From Notospermus geniculatus (Eukaryota > Nemertea > Pilidiophora > Heteronemertea > Lineidae): a DNA stretch of 64,000 bases. The DNA is taken from assembly GCA_002633025.1 (NCBI GenBank), contig NMRB01000002.1, positions 473,139-537,138 of the forward strand. Reading direction: 5' to 3'. Under the pieces are notes generated by a model. The model did no database searches, was not told where the DNA came from, and was given only the letters and a program-made list of their open reading frames with translations. Positions 54,601 to 64,000 of the stretch are shown here, in pieces (the first letter of the stretch is position 1; the number at the start of each line of letters is the position of its first letter). Position numbers and translations under genes: made by a program.

Positions 54601-57600
54601 TTCAGTCTTGGACTTAACCTTGTCCATCCGCTTGAGGTCGAGATGATATCTGTTTAGCTAACTAAAACTTGTATTCACCATATGCCCATTTATCTGTCAC
54701 TTGAATTCGATGAGGTGGCCTATCGTCTTCTTAACCCATCCATAGAAAACCAGGTTCCACTTCAGTTGGACAAATTAGGATACATTCAACAATCAGTGTT
54801 GAAAGGCATGGTCAAGGCCGTTCCAGCGGTCAAGGTCGTTCCAGATCAGCTGTTGTTATTCTTGGTTATCGGTTAAACAAACGGACAGCAGTCTGAACGC
54901 ACTGAGATTTCGGATCTCGTGTTAACTGGAGAACCAAACAAAATGTTAAGGCCCTATCACACTTCTGCGTATACTAATTCCTTATGAGTCAACTCATTGG
55001 CATTTTTTTTCATACGCAGTCGTACGCACAATATGTACCTCATATGCATCTCAATCGTTTTGTGTGAGTTTTATGTACGGAACATAAAACTCACAGAAAA
55101 CGATTGAGATGCATATGAGGTACGTATTGTGCGTACGACTGCGTATGAAAAAAAATGTCAATGCGCAACTCATAAGGAATTAGGATACGCAGAAGTGTGA
55201 CAGGGCCTTTACGTTAGTTCAGCTGTACAACGTGATCGCTTCAATTTCGGGTTTGGGTTGGAGTCGAATTAACAGAGCCTTTGCTTTTCTTTTCTGATTT
55301 TTGTTTATTGCCGAGTTCACAATTTCAGTGTCCCCGCTGAAATTATGCACTTAGACAGAATGTCTAAAAATCGGAATCCTCTACCGGTGCAGTTTTGAAA
55401 AAAAAGCCAATTTGGTCGTTCATGGTATCACGCTGCCTCGATGGATGACGCTCTCAATGACGTCATGATTTTAACTGGCCTCTGATACAGAGACCTTTGC
55501 TGAGGAAGTACGATTTAAATGCCCACTCCCTCCCCAGGATGGAAGCTTTGAGGAAAATTAATCTTATGGACAGTTCTTCAGTTGACGCATACCTAGTTTA
55601 GTTGGCATTTGGGGGCTAGAGATAGCTGAGATCAGATACATCATGACCTTCTCGTCATTAAACCGCGGAATCTGCTTCGTTCAGTTAGATTCCTAGGTAT
55701 TAAATCAAAGATGTCCTAATATTCGACCAATACTGATATCATCGCAGCTGGCCTTAGTCATTTACGAACATTCCAAGAGCCAATTTCAAAGATTTACCCA
55801 TATATCCCAAAAATGGGGGCACAATTTGAGATTTGAGTTTTGACCCAGGCACCAAATAGCATCGTCAATATATGGATGGTGGGGGTTGGGGAACAGGCAA
55901 TGTATTACTTGGTAAATTTCATAAGTTTATGTTGAAAGAATGAAGTTGGCCGTAAAAGTCTAGAGGAAAGATTTTATACCAGCCTTCGTCTTTTCTTCAA
56001 GAGGTGAAGTGATTCACAAGTCCCATCTCGGTTTCTTCGACTTCGTAGGTTAAACAAATGACCAGATATTTGACTTGGTGAAGTAATAAAATGCAGGTGG
56101 AAAGATTGAATGCCAAACACCTAGAGGAGAAGTTATGTATGCTGCAGAAAACCAACTAAACCGTTCTAATGGTAAGGGGGCTGCGGAAAGCAATTCTAAA
56201 GTTGAAGAAACCCTAGTAAGATCTCACAATCGAGTTTACATTTTTCATCAGAAGCATTAAAACTGCTCATCTAATGCACGAACAAGTACAATCCTGTATA
56301 AGGTTCCAATGGCCTAAAACGTTGAGTATACCTCTTTGGTATACAATGTTGAACAATGTATACTTCGCAGCACTTCCAACCGCGGCAGCACTATAGGCGA
56401 CATGCATTGCCGTCAGGGAATCGAATGGAAAGAAGGGGAAGTATTTTTACGACCCAAGGCAGTCTTTCCAGGGTTGCTCTGTGTCTATTCTACGTTACGC
56501 CAGGAAGATTCTGCGCATCAACAAGCAGCGATTAGTACATGTACAACAAGCATTAATGTGTCAGTATTCATATCCGTTTGCTAACTTCTGTATCTTTGCT
56601 GTTTTATATCTGTGACTGGTACAGACCGAGGAGAAGCGACTTTTACCGGATTTAGCAACATTTTTTTATACTTTTAATAGAATATAGTTCCATCTATATC
56701 CACACCTTTATGTACTTTACACTGGAGAACTGCTTTGTTACCATGGTCAACCAGACTTCAACTGGATAATTCTAATGCGTCTTCTCAAAACGTGTGTCAA
56801 TTGAACAGTTTCATTTGCTTCGGAACATGAAAAATGTAACGTCGATATGCAAGTACTGTACTAAACGAACGCCCTACCTTTTGGTTACTAGTAGTTTATA
56901 ATGAATGATGTCAGATGTCGAACACAACACACAGATGCATCTACTACAAGTGTTGGTACGTTGGGTCTACTGCTAAGTGTACGTTTACATTGGCATGTAC
57001 ATGTACAGTCAGCATCTAAGTGTTCACGTAACACAGTTGCATGAACAAAACTTCTATTCGTACACTGACATTCGCATATTGGCTATGTGCTGTTACGTAA
57101 CAATGTACACTACTTTTAAATGTACATCTACATTGGCAAAGAACAGTTCCTATAGGTGTACATTTACAGTCGCACGCATCGTTCGCCAATACTTGGACAA
57201 AAATCCATTAACAAAACGTTTTGGTGAACACACACTGACTTGACTATGAAAATTTGACATGTTTTTCACAATAGCATCTGACATCATTCACATGCAAGTC
57301 CATGCGGTACGGCAAAGAATGAAACATATAACAATAAGCAACATGCAGCATGCTGAGGGTGACAAACTACAGCTTGACTAAGTTGTATAGGTACACACAA
57401 CTTCGCGTAGACGTACACTTGTGCGTGGTGCAGCGATAAGAAGCGCCGGTGAAATAATGGAGCTTGGCAGTAAGAATTCTCCATACCACGCCACAATGGA
57501 GAGGGAAATTATACCGGTAAAAAGAAAGAATAAAAGGGAGGGTATTGGGTAAAAGCATGATATGGATAAAGTTACCGCCATTTATTTGTCTGGATTAAAT

Positions 57601-60600
57601 CACTGACGTGGTTATCGCTACACCACGCGAGAGCGAGATTAGAATGTGTAGAGCTCTTAACATTCCAGACATTTTTGCAAGCATTCCGATCTATTACTAT
57701 CAACAAGCAATATACACTGTCAAATTGACATAAATTTTTCTATCACATTTGCAGATTTTTTTTTATTCTAATCTATGCCAGTGCACCTTATACAACTCGT
57801 GTTAAAACACCAAGCATAACCCTTGTTCCCATGGCGGGATAGAATTCGACAATTTGATGGGGCAGCCTCACCTATCAGCGGAACTGCATCTGACGTAGGG
57901 GGCATTGTTTCTGCAACCAGCAGTAAAAACACTGTCAGGGACAACAAGATAGTAACGCCTGAAATGAAGATGAGAATGATTGTATCAATTATGTGCAAAG
58001 ATATGGACCGAAAAGGCCTCCTTGGCGAACACCAGGAAATCTGGACAGGTTGGTAACCAGAGGAAGAAAATGAGGTCAGTTTCATTACGTTGCTGGTGTG
58101 AACTGTGGTTCGAACGTGTGCTCTCGGTGGCCCAGTTGAAGACATCCGAGTCGAACGTTATACCATGGCATCATTTTTTCTTTGGAGTTCCTCAGCATAA
58201 TGTCTTCTTCAGACCTCCTCAATCGGTGCCAAGAGAACAGAACCCAAGTGTACCCCAGCAACCAAGTGAAACGTCCCTTATATCTCCGGTTTTCCGTGCT
58301 GTCCTGATTTCAGGGTGGGAATATTCGAGAATATCCAAAGACAAGCATCGATGAAGTAGTACAATGTATAGTGTGACAAGATAGATGCAGTTAGAAGCAC
58401 GTTCACACTGACGTATATTCATTAAGCTACACACAATGAACATCTCTTGTCATTTACCGAAAAAATGTCAAGTGAGAAGAATGTAAATTTCAGCCAAGCC
58501 TTGTAACAATAGTTCATCGAGAATAGTTATTAAAGACAAGAAGTAACGTTGAAATCGACTGGCTAGAACATTCCAGCGGAGCGCTTCTATTAATCAATCG
58601 CTCATGTGTATTACTCGAAGACAATTCGTGGTGATTGAAAAAATCAGTCTAAATGCTCAGCTGTACTAAACCACTGTTTTAATTACTTTGTTATCAGCAT
58701 TAAACGTTGGTGAATATTAAGTGGTGAAATAGTTTATGACATATTACCATACAGTGTATTACATCATATATATAATCATTCCTAAAATTAAAAGTTCACA
58801 TCAATTGCATGCGCATTTTACAACCATGGATCCTTTATAACAGATGGTAGCATGCACGATGGCAGAGGTGGGTGGGTGTTTTTAGGAGTCTGGTTTAAGG
58901 TTGAAGAGACTGTAAGGTAGGTTTGGGTTCTTGTGATAGATTGGTAACAGAATATACAGGATTGAGACACGAAAAACCAGGTCTATAGATTCAACTGTGT
59001 GCTTTTTCGACTTTATATTGACTGTGTGGTGCATGCTACTCACTAATGTTGTTATTGGTTCGGTAGGATTATCAAGAAATTTGAAGTCATGCTTTAAAAC
59101 ACCCACTAGACTCTGCGATTGTGCATTACAACCCCATGACCCAAATATAGGACTGCCTTGACCAAAGCGCCACAACAGCCTGTTAGGTAGTGATGCACAA
59201 TACCGGAATTTAGTGGGAATTTAGGATTGTAAGCTGCCCTCCTGCTTTCGTAGACTGAGTGACAGGCAAACTGCAAAATCAACAAGGCCAACCAGGCCAT
59301 ATATAGAGCGTCATCTTCATCTTAAGCCCCCCCAAAAGAAACAAAATTCAACACATCACATTGAGATTGTGAGGATAATGAAGAACTTCACTACATTGTA
59401 AGCCATTTTGTCAACTCAAACATTCTTAACTAATATTTCAGAAAGTTCGAAATAAAGAATAATCATATCAACATAAAAAAGAAGAAGCAAAACGTATCAC
59501 TCTTGAAAGTTCAGGACAGTGATGTTGGAAATCCGACACCTGTCTCAGAAGCCAAATTTTCATGTTGGTGTAATGGTGTACTCTACAATGTAAGACAGGC
59601 AGGCTACGAGTGAAGTTTCAACTATGGTGTACCAATCTAATGATAGAACGCCATATTAACAATGAGAAATATACTTTTATTTGTAACCCTGTAAATTTCT
59701 CTGAACGAACTAGAACACAAAGGAAAGAGGTTGAGTGTAAAATATGTTGTATAGAACATTTCACGGAAGATGAAGACAACAACTGGAGAAATGGAGGAGA
59801 AATGCATTCCGACCTATCCCACAGCAAAAAGCAGGACGCAAGGTTACATTCACAAACACCCACACACCCTGCTATCCTGCACAGCTACCTTAACACTGCA
59901 GGGCCAAGGTCAAGTCAAAAGTGACAACGCCACAGATAGTTCGTTTCGTTTGTGTCACTTACTCAATTTGGTCTGGCCTATAGAGGCAACGATCCAGAAA
60001 AAGAAGGATGAATGGACGATGGAGGCAGGACATGAACAGTGTCTCACTGTGCAGTTAGAGTTTTATGTTGGTTTTACTCGGTGGGATCACATTTTACGCT
60101 GCACCTACCTGGTGTCTGAGAAAGTGGCAATACACTGTATTTGATCATCCGTACATTTGATGTATACTGACTAATATTAAGATTTGAATTTCATTGTTAA
60201 ACAAATTTTCAAAAATTAATATTAGTGAGCTTTTTCGCGTTGTCTCGTTCGTCTTGTTGCCCGTGCTTTTCAGCCAGGTTTGGATGGATGGGTAGCCTAC
60301 TATGAACTTTACACTTACATACCTGAAGGTGGGGGTTGGGGGATGTTTGTGACATCTTGCATGTGAGGTACTAGGTGTTGACTGCATCAAATAAGCGAAA
60401 AAAGCTGTGTTTTGTGACAGTGGGGTTAAAACTATATCCCTACCATTTACTATGTGCAATGGTTGGAAACGAGAATTAAAAGTGGACAATATGTGGAAGC
60501 AGGAAAAAATTTGGAAATAAAGGCGATTAGCTAGTATGTGCTATCATATTACAGCCTAGAAGAGGTGTGCATCACTGCTGTACAATGTTAGGATGTTTTT

Positions 60601-62264
60601 TTTGCTCGGATTGGTATTGTGATTTTGTACGTTCTCTATCGTACATGTAATATTTTTTTATTATTTACAACGTTAATTACGTTATATTTTACACCTTTTC
60701 TACTAAATCCAACTTTATGGTTTAAACAGTGTTTAGATGTTGATTAGTCTAGGCTGTAATACATATTGCCAATTGACCTGAAAGCATTGAACTAGCGAAT
60801 TAATAAACATATGAAAAATGACAAATAAGTGAAAGGTATCCCCTGCGTTTAAATGACAAGTGGTCGACAGATAACATGGTTTGCAAATTTTGATTGGTTA
60901 ATATGGACATAGCAAATTCTTTGGATGGCTGTTATTCACCATGAAAGTGTTGGTCCACGAGCTAACGTACAATTACACCACATTCAACTTTGAGCACAAG
61001 TCAATGAGTTTTATTCAATACCTGATTATTACGAGTGATTTTGTAACGTTTTTTGCGATGTTTGGCGAGTTTTTTGGCCTCGTTTAAGCATATGTTATAT
61101 GTTAGTGCATACAATCTAGACTATGAAAGTCTTCGTGTACCTACCTAGTGAGATCTTCTCGCCCGCATCGGGAGGCAAGGTGAAAGTCAGAAGAGCCATA
61201 GAGGAGATCAAGACACATGGTATTATCAAGTTAAATCCATAATACAGCGTTCGTCGTCGAATGTGGATTGTAAATGTAATATCTATGTATTCCTCAGGAC
61301 AGCATTCATATTTTATCACATTTCGTTTGGCAGGGACACCTAAAATAAAGAATTGATAGAAAAAAACAATAAAAAGGAAACTAAATAAAATGCCACCGAG
61401 TGTGCACAGGTGTCGCTTCGATAAGAGGATAAACTGTCACCCTATATCATGGTGCCTCAATGCCCGTATGTAGCTCATGATCTGATCGACGCAATTACGG
61501 ACTAGGCTAACGTTTAAGGTGATACAACGTCTCGTGCTGTGACTTGTAGTGCATCGAGAGGGGACGGTCATTCTCGGCTACAACAATAGCTATTCAGTGC
61601 AGCGACAACATGCACCCCTGTAGCTGCGTCGTCAGGTTCAGAACATATGCAATAGCTTTATCTCAGACACGGATTTTTTTGAATTATTCCTAGCCCTTCT
61701 TTTTCTGTAATCCATTGCCTCTATCCAACTGACATGCAACAAAAATATCAATTAGACACCGAAAGTTATTTGAAACGTATCTATCAAGCGATCCGGAGGC
61801 GTCACTCCGCAGCACACCCATAATACTGCAATATACAAACACAATTTAAATATCATTCTGGGTATGACTACAAATCGGGTACACTACATGTAGTTATCTA
61901 AGGGTAGGGTAAAACATGACATCAGAATTTTCATTATGCCCCCATGCTTGACATGGGCCCATAATTCGAACTTTGAGTCATGGGCTGAGCTACTACGGGA
62001 TTGAAGCACCATAGAACTACCACCGCCGAAGCGACACCTTTTGGCGTACCAGAAGCGACTAAGACCTACCAAACGACACCTTTTCTCCTGCGTCCGGGGG
62101 AATGAGGAACGTAACCAGGCACAGGGAGGAGAGAATCATACATGGCAAAATCAAGTTAGCTAAGAAGTAGAGCTTTCGCCGCCTGATGTGCATTGTAAAT
62201 ACTATATCAATGTAGGGTTCGGGACAACACGCGTAATATTGCACATTCCGTACGCATGGGAAAC
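48606..62264 (-). CDS. Nicotinic acetylcholine receptor alpha-type subunit, 3' part
   Basis: This is a subunit of a cys-loop ligand-gated cation channel. Visible exons in transcription order are 62264-62070 and 61339-61145 (alternative versions of the same exon), 57958-57872, 49402-49293 and 49040-48606. The first pair encode loop C with the vicinal cysteines of alpha subunits (YECCPEEY or YYACCPEPY) and M1, ending PPDAGEK. The next encodes the pore-lining M2 ([20 protein letters not shown]), the next M3 ([20 protein letters not shown] then NYHHR), and the last the cytoplasmic loop and M4 ([20 protein letters not shown], ending SAPHMFG). The GEK before M2 marks a cation-selective pore. The sequence resembles the alpha7/alpha9-like group. 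The signal peptide and the earlier ligand-binding exons are not seen and should lie beyond 64000. The M2-M3 intron is 8.5 kb. Confidence 0.93.
52753..52834. mobile_element. Short foldback element
   Basis: GGCCCGTATTCTAGAAGCCTCCTT is inverted as AAGGAAGCTTCTAGAATACAGCCC. The core is about 30 bases of repeated AAGGTAAA. It lies 30 bases from the next element. Confidence 0.75.
52864..53250. mobile_element. AAT-flanked foldback element (AGGGAGGTT tip)
   Basis: AGGGAGGTTTCGCAAATCTG at 52864 is inverted at 53231-53250, with arms of about 55 bases (ACGAAGTACGAAATACGAAATT). Inside, GGAGATGGTTGGTACCACAAAT is also inverted (near 52940 and 53170), giving a nested hairpin. AAT flanks both ends (52861-52863 and 53251-53253). 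Confidence 0.85.
53631..53700. repeat. Three-copy 24-base tandem repeat
   Basis: AGTTTTGTATGGCATGT plus a variable CCCGTTC/TACATTC end occurs three times in a row. Confidence 0.85.
54948..55209. mobile_element. Foldback element with ~125-base arms
   Basis: AAGGCCCTATCACACTTCTG near 54948 is inverted at about 55190-55209. The arms include CATACGCAGTCGTACGCACA and ATGCATCTCAATCGTTTT and almost meet in the middle, so most of the element is one stem. Confidence 0.85.
57959..61144. other. Receptor intron between M2 and proximal M1 exons
   Basis: No supported exon. On the minus strand at 59300 an ATG follows a TATATA and opens a hydrophobic leader ([20 protein letters not shown]), but no continuation, stop context or splice partner supports a gene. 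Confidence 0.4.
61145..61339 (-). other. Receptor loop C/M1 exon, proximal version
   Basis: 195 bases, phase 1 at both ends, acceptor TATTTTAG, donor GTAGGTAC. Encodes [20 protein letters not shown] then [20 protein letters not shown] and on to GEKISL. Joining to the M2 exon restores the canonical GEKISLG. Confidence 0.9.
62070..62264 (-). other. Receptor loop C/M1 exon, distal version
   Basis: 195 bases, phase 1 at both ends, acceptor CTTTTCTAG, donor GTAGGTCT. Encodes [20 protein letters not shown] then [20 protein letters not shown] and on to GEKVSF. No M2 exon lies between it and the proximal version (only about 730 bases), so it must splice either past the proximal exon or be part of a broken gene. 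Confidence 0.88.
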
Positions 62265-63361
62265 CTAGAAAAGAACAAGGGAAGCTGGTCTTAATCCCAG
62301 TGGTAATGGCTAGAACAACATAGCTAGCTTGGTTAGTAAACAGAGGAAGAATTAGTAGCACTATCGAAAAAAAAGTCCGTATGTGATGCATATTTAAAGC
62401 GATGCCAACTCAAATAAGATGGTTTCAGAGAAAAAATTGCAATCATTTTTGTAACGGAACCATCTTGTAGATATGTTATAGCTTCATGAAAAATGCATAC
62501 ATCATCCATATACTAATAGATAACAGTCTTGTGTGCATCAAAAGTACTAGCCTCATAGCATATTTTGGACGATTTCTAGTTCACAATACATCAATTTTAC
62601 CATGTGTTAAAGTAGGGTACTCTAAACTGACGACCGTCGGAATGTTTTGCTTAGCCACACTGCCATATCTGCTGTTCAACATCGACGGGGTCCTTCTTTC
62701 AATCTCTGCCAATGATTCAGCAAATGCCGAACATAGAAGTGTGTCGCGTGGTGAGTCCCAAGTCAAGCCAGAGCAAAAAGCGGTCCAGGCTCTCTGCAAT
62801 AATTCCCCATCCTAAATATTATTCATCAGTATCGGGCATGCACAACTGTGTAAAATGCATTTAGTTCTTTGTGACGGGCTATACTTGCTAGCTTGCTAGA
62901 TACCATACTACTTACTCATCCTTTCAAGAAATTGGACATGTTACTAATTCTGAGTAAGCAATATTGACAAAGGTTACAATAGATATCGAGGATGAATATA
63001 GTGGAGGCAGAAGAAACGTATGTTATGAATCGAGAATATCATCTACGGAGCCAACCAGAGCTCGATGCAAGCAATGTTATTCAAGTTTACATTCAACGCA
63101 ACCATTGGGGGGGTTAAGATACATATACAGGAGAGTCGTCTTAACCACCTGCCTCGCCAGTCTCACCCTGTCACAGTCTCAAGTGGGGTTGATACTTGTT
63201 TCTGTGCAGTGGTAATGGTAAGCCATGCTTACCACAATTGTAGTCGATTATAATTCTAATCAGTCAAGCTGAACAGTGGTTACCTCTCCCTTTATAATAT
63301 CACATTTCATGAACTGTACACCGTGAAATCCCGCAAACCTCACGGTTACCAAAAGCTTAAT

Positions 63362-63490
63362 CGAGAGGTTAAGAAATCGCTCCGTTAACGGTAACACTAA
63401 CGCTAACGTTATTTTCTACATTGCAAATGTACGTCAGAAATAGCGTTAGCGTTAGCGTTATCGTTAACGGGGCGGTTTCTCAACCTCTCG
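63362..63490. mobile_element. AAT-flanked foldback element (CGAGAGGTT tip)
   Basis: CGAGAGGTTAAGAAATCGC and its approximate reverse complement GGCGGTTTCTCAACCTCTCG enclose GTTAACG and GCTAACGTTA-type inverted pairs. AAT flanks both ends (63359-63361 and 63491-63493). The GTTAGC words are also tandemly repeated. Confidence 0.85.
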
Positions 63491-63692
63491 AATATGTCGA
63501 CGGTTAAAGACTGAATCAGCCTACAGCCGATTTATCGCTTCGACGCCCCAACGCCCGCAATTGTTACGCAGATTTCATGTGAGCGCACGTGACTGGTAGG
63601 CAAATCAAACATGTCATTGCCATTGGTCCAAAATACGAACTGACCTGCCAGCAACCTCGTTCCCAGGGGTCGTTCGCTTTCTGACATGGCGG

Positions 63693-63980
63693 TCGCGTCA
63701 CTAACCCCTGGCATCAGCTTTGGATTTAACACACGTGATTGGTTGACGGCAAACCGTCAAATATATCCAAGAATATACCCAAAGAAATTTTCAAAATATT
63801 TTGGATCAAACAAGAAGGTTATCTATATCCAGGTTTGATGATTTTTTGTAAAAAGAATTTTAAAAAGCACTGGTTAGTATTTCAAATTGATTATTTTGAC
63901 TCGTGCTGCCACCTATACTTAGTCCAAGATTCCTGGATTAGCAACCGAAGCTGATTCCAGGGGTTAGTGAGCGAGTGGTC
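63693..63980. mobile_element. Inverted repeat at the right edge
   Basis: GTCACTAACCCCTGG(C)ATCAGCTTTGG at about 63697-63723 is inverted as CCGAAGCTGATTCCAGGGGTTAGTGAGC at about 63947-63974. The core is AT-rich. The element may continue past the window. Confidence 0.65.
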
Positions 63981-64000
63981 CGAGGTTGTCTGAGCGAACT

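Larger units (their letters stand above)
49403..57871. other. Large intron between the M3 and M2 exons of the receptor gene
   Basis: No supported exon. The interval holds hairpin elements at 52753-52834, 52864-53250 and 54948-55209, a 24-base tandem repeat at 53631-53700, and dispersed copies of GAGTTGACGTGATATAC (50124 and 50392 regions). Remaining ORFs are short and lack domains. Confidence 0.55.
62265..64000. other. Upstream side of the receptor gene fragment
   Basis: I looked on the minus strand for the preceding ligand-binding-domain exons (cys-loop and Trp-containing loops) and saw none. The stretch contains one AAT-flanked hairpin (63362-63490) and another inverted repeat at the right edge. 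Confidence 0.45.

Noticed and set aside
59106-59300. Minus-strand ORF with a hydrophobic leader after a TATATA
   Set aside because: The leader is plausible, but nothing downstream looks like a mature peptide or domain and no splice partner is visible.

Overview
The window is animal nuclear DNA. Genes are split by GT-AG introns, and one gene encodes a cys-loop (nicotinic type) receptor, another multi-domain F-type lectins and discoidin modules, another a Rab34/36 GTPase and another ribosomal protein L23a. The gene content, the moderate GC level, the many short inverted-repeat elements and the recurring words TAGGCCTA and TACATGTA suggest a marine invertebrate, probably a deuterostome (echinoderm, hemichordate or amphioxus). 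I cannot fix the phylum from the sequence. There are five isolated N characters (3559, 14955, 25933, 34879, 44426). At 3559, 14955 and 34879 the N separates two nearly identical direct copies that are each cut off at the N, which looks like two alleles placed in tandem by the assembler.

Layout, left to right. 1-6.8 kb: a Pro/Ser-rich two-exon gene (+), converging on RPL23A (-). The block is present twice around N3559, so there is probably one real locus. 6.2-8.5 kb: the complete five-exon RPL23A. 10.3-20.9 kb: an eight-exon RAB34/36-like gene (+). Its 8.4 kb third intron holds a complete two-exon gene on the same strand, a pogo/Tigger-transposase-derived protein with a decayed catalytic triad, whose last exon is duplicated around N14955. 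22.6-26.6 kb: two minus-strand genes for secreted proteins, one cationic with 20-residue repeats and one small and Cys-rich with PAN/apple-like segments. 27.7-29.5 kb: a plus-strand secreted protein with one LDL-receptor class A module and a poly-serine tail. 29.8-39.9 kb: an 18-exon minus-strand gene for a secreted protein of about 1318 residues with seven F-type-lectin (FTP) repeats, the third of which is interrupted by a complete discoidin (F5/8C) domain. 40-48.6 kb: mostly non-coding, rich in hairpin elements. 48.6-62.3 kb: the 3' half of a nicotinic acetylcholine receptor alpha-type gene (-), with two alternative 195-nt exons for loop C plus the first membrane segment. Its remaining ligand-binding-domain exons are not visible and should lie beyond the right edge.

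About twenty short hairpin elements sit in introns and intergenic DNA. One set shares the tip A-G-N-G-A-G-G-T-T and is flanked by AAT or ATT, while the rest of each arm differs from element to element. The secreted-protein exons almost all start and end in phase 1, as expected for shuffled extracellular modules. All exon boundaries are my own reading of splice consensus and frame and have not been tested against transcripts.
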